Shown: positions 6,468-10,955 of the stretch, one piece after another | Layout of the letters: each line of letters starts with the position of its first letter | Position numbering within the stretch: position 1 is the first letter of the stretch | Assembly: GCA_946482495.1 (NCBI GenBank) | Contig: CAMLRV010000058.1 | Coordinates: 1-10,955 of the forward strand | Direction of reading: 5' to 3' | Origin: an uncultured Flavobacteriia bacterium | GTDB lineage: Bacteria; Bacteroidota; Bacteroidia; Flavobacteriales; Flavobacteriaceae | DNA length: 10,955 nt | Position numbers and translations under genes: made by a program | Notes under the pieces: model-generated | Database searches by the model: none | The model's input: only the letters and a program-made list of their open reading frames with translations | Told to the model about the DNA's origin: nothing

Positions 6468-7499
6468 ATGAAAACCAAAGCCACTTTAAAAGAATTAGCA
6501 AAAGAATTAGGCGTTTCTACTTCAACGGTTTCTAAAGCATTAAGTAATAGTCCTGAAATTAGTGAACAAACTAAAATTAAGATTAAAGAATTTGCCCTGC
6601 TTAAAAATTATAAACCAAATAGTATCGCTAAAAACTTAAAAAATCAGCGTTCTTATACGATTGGGGTGGTTTTTCCAAATATTTTAAATCCGTTTTTTGC
6701 GAAAGTTTTTTCTGGAATTGAAATATATGCCAATAAAAAAGGATACAATTTGATTACGTGTACGTCTAACGAATCATTAAAAAAAGAAAAACAAATGATT
6801 GAAATGTTAGATAATGGTGCGATTGATGGTTTTATTTTGGCTTTAGCAGAAGAAACACAAAAAGAAAATGATTTTACACATATATATAATGTGTTACGTC
6901 ATGGAACGCCAGTAGTTTTATTTGATAGAATTACGGAAGAACTAAAATGTGATAAAGTTATTGTAGACGATTTCGATTCGGGTGTGGATGCCACACAATA
7001 TTTAATAGATACAAATTGTAAAAAGATTGCGCTTTTTTCAACAACACATAATTTAAGTGTGGGTCAGTTAAGAGAAAAAGGATATAGAGAAGCCTTGCGA
7101 AAAAATAATTTTCAATTCGATGAAAGTATTACGTTGTTAATGGATTCGGAATTGGGTTATGATGATAAAATGAGTGCGCTTATTTTAAACAAAAAGCCAG
7201 ATGCTATTTTTGCTATTGATGAATATGCTGTAGTAACCGCAATGAAGTTTTGTTTGAAAAACGGATTGAAAGTTCCAGACGATATTTCAATTATCGGTTT
7301 TGCAGACGGATTATGGTCGAGAAGAATGACGCCGAGTTTGTCAACTATTAGCCAGCACGCGCCAGAAATAGGCCAAAAAACAGCAGAATTAATCATCAAA
7401 CGAATAGAGGAAATTCCGGATACTGAATCTGAAAAAATCTATGAAACGGCTGTAATTAAAACGGAATTGCGTAAAAGAGATTCGGTTAGAAAGTTATAA
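6468..7499 (+). CDS. LacI-family transcriptional regulator
   Basis: 343 residues, the normal length. Residues 5-24 are the LacI-type helix-turn-helix (TLKELAKELGVSTSTVSKAL), followed by the third helix and the hinge helix KPNSIAKNLKNQ (49-60). From ~62 the periplasmic-binding-protein-like effector domain begins with TIGVVFPNILNPFFAKVFSG, continues through a DGFILALAEE strand and the VIVDDFDSG segment, and ends with DDISIIGFADGLWSRRMTPSLSTI, a conserved family end motif. Such proteins bind operators as dimers and respond to a sugar or sugar-related ligand. No transport or sugar-degradation gene is nearby, so target and ligand are unknown. The gene is divergent from rplM and its stop overlaps that of convergent surE by 6 nt. 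Start is the ATG at 6468, without Shine-Dalgarno sequence. Confidence 0.95.
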   Translation: MKTKATLKELAKELGVSTSTVSKALSNSPEISEQTKIKIKEFALLKNYKPNSIAKNLKNQRSYTIGVVFPNILNPFFAKVFSGIEIYANKKGYNLITCTSNESLKKEKQMIEMLDNGAIDGFILALAEETQKENDFTHIYNVLRHGTPVVLFDRITEELKCDKVIVDDFDSGVDATQYLIDTNCKKIALFSTTHNLSVGQLREKGYREALRKNNFQFDESITLLMDSELGYDDKMSALILNKKPDAIFAIDEYAVVTAMKFCLKNGLKVPDDISIIGFADGLWSRRMTPSLSTISQHAPEIGQKTAELIIKRIEEIPDTESEKIYETAVIKTELRKRDSVRKL

Positions 7500-8249
7500 A
7501 TTCCAATTGTTCAATTGCTGAATGGCATGATACGCAGTTAAATCGAAATGAACGGGAACAATAGAAATGTAATCATTTGCTAAAGCCCATTCGTCAGTAT
7601 CTTCGCCATTGTCATAATTGACAAATTTTCCTGTTAGCCAATAATATTCTTTTCCCATCGGATTGGTGCGTTTATCAAATTCTTCTTCCCATGTTGCTTT
7701 CGCTTGACGGCAAATTTTAATACCTTTTATGTTATCGGTTTTTGGGAAATTCACGTTTAAAATCACGCCTTCTGGTAAACCTTTTTCTAAAACTTCAGAA
7801 GCAATTTTTTTAATGTAAGGTTTGATATTTTCGAAATTCGCATCCCAACTATAATCACATAAAGAAAATCCAATTGATGGGATACCTTCAATACCGCCCT
7901 CTACTGCAGCACTCATCGTACCGGAATAAATTACGTTGATAGAGGAATTCGAACCATGATTCACACCAGAAACACATAAATTTGGTTTGAATTTTAGTAT
8001 TTCATGAATTCCCATTTTTACGCAATCTACAGGTGTTCCAGAACAACTATACGCATTTTCTGTGCCCAAAAAACCAGGAATATGTTTCAATTCTAAAGTG
8101 TTGTTTATAGTTATTGCGTGACCCATTCCACTTTGTGCGCTATCAGGAGCAATAATATAAATTTCGCCTAATTCGTGCATTACTTCCGTTAAGGCTTTTA
8201 TTCCTGGTGCTGCAATGCCATCATCATTAGTAATTAGAATTTTTTTCAT
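7494..8249 (-). CDS. surE: 5'/3'-nucleotidase SurE (survival protein)
   Basis: 251 residues, typical. SurE is a cytosolic, divalent-metal-dependent phosphatase that dephosphorylates nucleoside monophosphates, with a role in stress survival and stationary phase. The metal-site residues are visible: D9 and D10 in ILITNDDGIAAPG, S40 in APDSAQSGMGHAIT, and N97 in VSGVNHGSN. Also typical are SGTPVDCVKMG and SGTMSAAVEGGIEGIPSI. The C-terminal half includes the LNVNFP segment and the closing DWALANDYISIVPVHFDLTA-like region (here EWALANDYISIVP). The ATG at 8249 is the only sensible start. It converges on the LacI-type gene with overlapping stops and no hairpin terminator between them, so the two transcripts are expected to overlap. 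Confidence 0.97.
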   Translation of the reverse strand: MKKILITNDDGIAAPGIKALTEVMHELGEIYIIAPDSAQSGMGHAITINNTLELKHIPGFLGTENAYSCSGTPVDCVKMGIHEILKFKPNLCVSGVNHGSNSSINVIYSGTMSAAVEGGIEGIPSIGFSLCDYSWDANFENIKPYIKKIASEVLEKGLPEGVILNVNFPKTDNIKGIKICRQAKATWEEEFDKRTNPMGKEYYWLTGKFVNYDNGEDTDEWALANDYISIVPVHFDLTAYHAIQQLNNWNL

Positions 8250-8275
8250 TTTGGACGAAGTGTTAAATTATTTGC

Positions 8276-8292
8276 TAAATTATCATAATTTA
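8276..8292. promoter_or_regulatory. 17-nt palindrome upstream of surE
   Basis: TAAATTAT, a single central C, then ATAATTTA: a perfect odd palindrome located 27-43 nt upstream of the surE ATG. Its position suits an operator for a dimeric regulator in the surE promoter. The DNA is very AT-rich, so a chance palindrome cannot be excluded. No clean TAnnTTTG box for surE was found; TAATTTAG (8275-8282, minus) differs by one base. Confidence 0.3.
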
Positions 8293-8316
8293 TGGTTTTA
8301 TTGTAGATAAATATAC

Positions 8317-8362
8317 TAAATTTGTTTTGTTCCTTTTATATAAAAGGGAGAGTATATTTTTG
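8317..8362 (+). promoter_or_regulatory. prc promoter region with two -7-like boxes and a 16-nt palindrome
   Basis: Two perfect TAnnTTTG matches precede prc: TAAATTTG (8317-8324) and TATTTTTG (8355-8362). Neither has a TTTG at the right distance upstream, so both are partial promoters. Between them lies the perfect palindrome CCTTTTATATAAAAGG (8332-8347). It would sit at +1 of the first promoter and at the -33 region of the second, both places where a bound protein would interfere. An AGGA (8373-8376) lies 7 nt before the prc ATG, a rare Shine-Dalgarno-like site here. Confidence 0.4.
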
Positions 8363-8383
8363 GCACGATTTTAGGAATTAGAA

Positions 8384-10561
8384 ATGAAAAATATAATAGA
8401 ATTTATGAAAAGAAATTATAGAATTTTGTTGATTGTTGGGATTTTATCTGCAGGATTGTGGAGTTTTATTCCGACGCAGAAGGTTGATGGAGATGACAAA
8501 GATAAAATGCTAATTGAGCTGTTGTCATTTGTGTTGGAAAAAGGTCATTTTTCGCCAATCGAATTAAATGATAATTTTTCTAAGAAGGCTTATGCGTCTT
8601 ATATTGAATCCTTAGATCCAACAAAACGTTATTTTCTTCAATCAGATATTAATGAATTTCAGAAATATGAAAATTCAATTGATGACATGATTAGAAGTAA
8701 GGATTTGTCTTTTTTTGATTTAACATATAAAAGATTAATGCAAAGAATGAATGAGTCCAAGGCAATTTATGCTAGTATTCTTTCTAAACCATTAAATCTT
8801 AATGATGAGGAAACAATTAATATTAATTATGAGAAGTTACCGTATGCAACATCAAAAGAAGATTTAATTGCGAGATGGAGAAAACAATTAGAATTTGCTG
8901 TTTTAAGTGATATTACGGATAAAGAAGAGATTCAAGCTGCTGAAACAGATGAAACGAAAAAAGTTATTAGAAGTTTTTCTGAATTAGAAGTAAAAGCTAG
9001 GCAAACAACTGAAAGTAACTTGAATAATAATTTCAGTTTCATTGGTGAATTAACTCGAGAAGATTGGTTCTCTATTTACATCAACGCAATTGTGACACAA
9101 TACGACCCACATACGTATTATTTTTCTCCAGAAGATAAGGAGAAATTTGATGTAAGTATGAGTGGAAAATTTGAAGGAATTGGTGCGCGTTTACAAAAGA
9201 AAAATGAAGGAGTAGAGGTTTCTGAATTAATTAGTGGTGGTCCAGCTTGGAGAGGTAAACTTTTAGAGCAAGGAGACATTATTTTAAAAGTAGGTCAAGG
9301 AAACGAAGAGCCAATTGATATCGCAGGAATGCGTTTAGATGACGTGATTAAGAAAATTAAAGGACCAAAAGGAACATTAGTCAAATTAACTGTCAAGAAA
9401 GTAGATGGAACGGTAAAAGTGGTGCCAATTTTTAGAGATGAAGTTGAAACAGAAGAAACTTTTGCAAAATCGACAGTTGTAAATAAAGATGGAAAATTAT
9501 TTGGAATTATTTATTTGCCAAAATTTTATCAATCGTTTGAGAATAAATCACAAAGAGATGCTTTTAAAGACGTTGCGCAAGAAATTGAAAGATTAAAAGC
9601 AATGAACGTTCAAGGTATTGTGATGGATTTACGCGATAATGGTGGTGGTTCTTTAGAAACCGTTGTGAAAATGACTGGTTTATTTATTGATAAAGGTCCA
9701 GTAGTGCAAGTGAAACCTGCAGGTGGAAAAGCGCAAGTTTTACCTGATGGTGATCCAAAAGTGCAATGGGAAGGCCCGTTAGTAGTGATGATTAATAATT
9801 ATTCAGCTTCAGCTTCAGAAATTTTTGCGGCTGCCATTCAAGATTACAAAAGAGGAATTATTATTGGTAGTAAGCAATCTTATGGAAAAGGAACGGTGCA
9901 AAATGTGTTTGAATTAAATGAGTTTGTACGTGGAAATCAATATGGTGATTTAGGAGCTTTAAAAACTACAACTCAGAAATTTTACAGAATTAATGGTGGT
10001 TCTACACAATTAGAAGGTGTGAAAAGTGACATCGTAATGCCAGACCGTTTTAGTTTTATGGAAACTGGTGAAAAAGACGAGAAAAGTGCTTTACCTTGGG
10101 ATAAAATTGAACCAGCTGTTTATACTCCATTAAATACAAATTTCGATAAAGTGATTGCGAGTAGTAAAAACAGAATTGCTTCGAATGAAAATTTCAATTT
10201 AATTTCTGAAAATGCAAAATGGATTAACGATAGAAAAGAAGATAATACGATTAGTTTAAATTATACTACGTATAAAAAAGAGTTAGCTGATATCGAATCT
10301 CAAACTAAGAAATTTAAAGCAATTGATAAGTTTAAAAACAATTTGACCTTTACTTCTTTACCATACGAATTAGAAATTATGGCAAAAGATGAATTGCTAA
10401 AAGAAAAGCGTGACAGATGGCACGCAGAGTTAGTAAAAGATGTTTACATGACAGAAACATTAAATGTATTAGATGATTTAACGACTTCTAAAGATGTAAA
10501 AGGATCTATTGTAAAAGGGAAAAAAGCTAAAAAAGTGAAAGAGAAATTAGCTTCTAAATAA
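8384..10561 (+). CDS. prc: Tail-specific protease Prc, S41A family with PDZ domain
   Basis: 725 residues. Residues 13-32 form one hydrophobic segment after a basic start, a signal peptide or anchor, so the enzyme acts in the periplasm. Residues ~40-250 are the Prc-type N-terminal domain (LDPTKRYFLQSD, YDPHTYYFSPED). The PDZ domain spans ~261-355 (FEGIGARL, ISGGPAWRGKLLEQGDIIL). The S41 catalytic core is ~370-560: MDLRDNGGGSLE, NNYSASASEIFAAAIQDYKR and SYGKGTVQ. The nucleophile is probably S476 with K502 as general base, by alignment to the E. coli Ser-Lys dyad. Residues ~570-710 form the C-terminal domain of tail-specific proteases (DUF3340-type), ending in a Lys-rich tail. It is longer than CtpA and similar in size to E. 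coli Prc. The ATG at 8384 has an AGGA 7 nt upstream, favouring it over M8. A terminator follows. Confidence 0.96.
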   Translation: MKNIIEFMKRNYRILLIVGILSAGLWSFIPTQKVDGDDKDKMLIELLSFVLEKGHFSPIELNDNFSKKAYASYIESLDPTKRYFLQSDINEFQKYENSIDDMIRSKDLSFFDLTYKRLMQRMNESKAIYASILSKPLNLNDEETININYEKLPYATSKEDLIARWRKQLEFAVLSDITDKEEIQAAETDETKKVIRSFSELEVKARQTTESNLNNNFSFIGELTREDWFSIYINAIVTQYDPHTYYFSPEDKEKFDVSMSGKFEGIGARLQKKNEGVEVSELISGGPAWRGKLLEQGDIILKVGQGNEEPIDIAGMRLDDVIKKIKGPKGTLVKLTVKKVDGTVKVVPIFRDEVETEETFAKSTVVNKDGKLFGIIYLPKFYQSFENKSQRDAFKDVAQEIERLKAMNVQGIVMDLRDNGGGSLETVVKMTGLFIDKGPVVQVKPAGGKAQVLPDGDPKVQWEGPLVVMINNYSASASEIFAAAIQDYKRGIIIGSKQSYGKGTVQNVFELNEFVRGNQYGDLGALKTTTQKFYRINGGSTQLEGVKSDIVMPDRFSFMETGEKDEKSALPWDKIEPAVYTPLNTNFDKVIASSKNRIASNENFNLISENAKWINDRKEDNTISLNYTTYKKELADIESQTKKFKAIDKFKNNLTFTSLPYELEIMAKDELLKEKRDRWHAELVKDVYMTETLNVLDDLTTSKDVKGSIVKGKKAKKVKEKLASK

Positions 10562-10577
10562 TTGAAGTTTAAGCATA

Positions 10578-10607
10578 AAAAAAGCCATTCATTTGAATGG
10601 CTTTTTT
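10578..10607. terminator. Bidirectional intrinsic terminator after prc
   Basis: GCCATTC (10584-10590), loop ATTT and GAATGGC (10595-10601) form a 7-bp stem, extended by six A:T pairs and followed by six T on the plus strand. The mirrored A-run gives a T-run on the minus strand, so it also serves the convergent coiled-coil gene whose stop is at 10610-10612. Confidence 0.92.
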
Positions 10608-10609
10608 GT

Positions 10610-10955
10610 TTATAAAAGTTTGTCTAATTTATGTGTTGCTTTTTCTAATTTGTTTTGTAACTCAACGCTTTTTTTAGCTAATTTTTCAATTTTTTCTTGA
10701 CGTTTGATTTCGTCATCTGGTGATAATTTTCCTTTCTTTTTGTCTTTCTCCAGCTTATCTTTTTCTTTTTCTAACTTATTTTTATTTTTACTAATTTCCT
10801 TTTTTAAATCAGAAACTTTATCTCTAGCATCCGTTAGTTTTTCTCTATCTTTTTCAACTTTTTTGCGTTCTTTTTCGGCGTCTTGTCTTATTTTTTCAGC
10901 TTCTTTAGTTGCCTTTTCAGCATCTTTTTTTATTTTTTCAATTTCCTTTTGCTGA
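10610..10955 (-). CDS. Lys/Glu-rich coiled-coil protein, C-terminal part (5' end outside window)
   Basis: On the minus strand one frame is open from the window edge (10954) to a TAA at 10610-10612 and gives 114 residues with no start in view. The composition is dominated by Lys, Glu, Asp, Ala and Leu: QQKEIEKIKKDAEKATKEAE at the start, EKERKKVEKDREKLTDARDK in the middle, and LQNKLEKATHKLDKLL at the end. Heptad-like spacing of Ile, Val and Leu runs through nearly the whole stretch, interrupted by KKGKLSPDDEIKRQ around residue 75, so two long helices joined by a turn are likely. The gene converges on prc and shares its terminator. The plus strand is also open here, but gives an implausible Ser/Phe/Leu-rich product that is the complement of Lys/Glu codons. 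I recognise no family; an exported or structural coiled-coil protein is only a guess. Confidence 0.75.
   Translation of the reverse strand, partial: QQKEIEKIKKDAEKATKEAEKIRQDAEKERKKVEKDREKLTDARDKVSDLKKEISKNKNKLEKEKDKLEKDKKKGKLSPDDEIKRQEKIEKLAKKSVELQNKLEKATHKLDKLL

Noticed and set aside
8343..8352. AAAGGGAGAG as a ribosome binding site for prc
   Set aside because: It ends more than 30 nt before the ATG; the nearer AGGA at 8373-8376 is better placed.
9803..9817. Tandem TCAGCT repeat in prc
   Set aside because: It encodes the conserved SASAS of the S41 active site, so it is explained by protein function.
10704..10955. Open plus-strand frame giving a Ser/Phe/Leu-rich protein
   Set aside because: It is the complement of Lys/Glu codons of the minus-strand coiled-coil gene; composition is unlike a real protein.
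1..10955. Search for CRISPR arrays, IS elements, tRNA genes, toxin-antitoxin or defence genes, or a new multi-gene system
   Set aside because: No regular repeat-spacer pattern, transposase, tRNA cloverleaf or defence-type domain was seen; the genes are conserved housekeeping or common accessory families.

Overview
The window looks like the chromosome of a member of the Bacteroidota, most likely a Flavobacteriaceae (Flavobacterium-like). The DNA is strongly AT-rich and most start codons lack a clear Shine-Dalgarno sequence. One promoter matches the Bacteroidota consensus (TTTG, 19 nt, TAnnTTTG). The block rplM-rpsI-rpsB-tsf is in the order usual for this phylum, and protein sequences such as L13, S9, Prc and the paired M16 peptidases have a flavobacterial flavour. 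I cannot name the species.

Layout. Positions 1-2445 (+) hold the end of one M16 peptidase-like subunit and, 8 nt later, a complete second one that has lost the zinc motif; together they look like a two-gene envelope protease. A bidirectional terminator at 2465-2494 separates them from a convergent EamA/DMT-type transporter (2494-3387, -). A short repeat of a widely dispersed type (3424-3453) and the tsf terminator (3462-3485) follow. The minus strand from 6255 down to 3512 is the translation operon rplM-rpsI-rpsB-tsf. It has a near-consensus promoter and a 5'-end hairpin in front of rplM, a bulged stem-loop just before rpsB, and a long inverted repeat followed by a U-run between rpsB and tsf. 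Divergent from it is a LacI-type regulator (6468-7499, +), which meets surE (7494-8249, -) tail to tail; one TTATAA provides both stop codons. Between surE and the divergent gene for tail-specific protease Prc (8384-10561, +) lies a 134-nt regulatory-looking spacer with two perfect palindromes. A second bidirectional terminator (10578-10607) separates prc from the 3' part of a Lys/Glu-rich coiled-coil gene on the minus strand (10610 to the window end).

How the genes relate. Most are housekeeping genes: ribosome assembly and elongation, nucleotide and phosphate metabolism (SurE), and envelope or periplasmic proteolysis (M16 pair, Prc). The LacI-type gene has no sugar genes next to it here. I find no tRNA or rRNA, insertion sequence, CRISPR array, defence system or biosynthetic cluster, and no stretch above 300 nt without a gene. 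The observations most worth checking are the RNA-level structures in and around the ribosomal protein operon and the palindromes between surE and prc.
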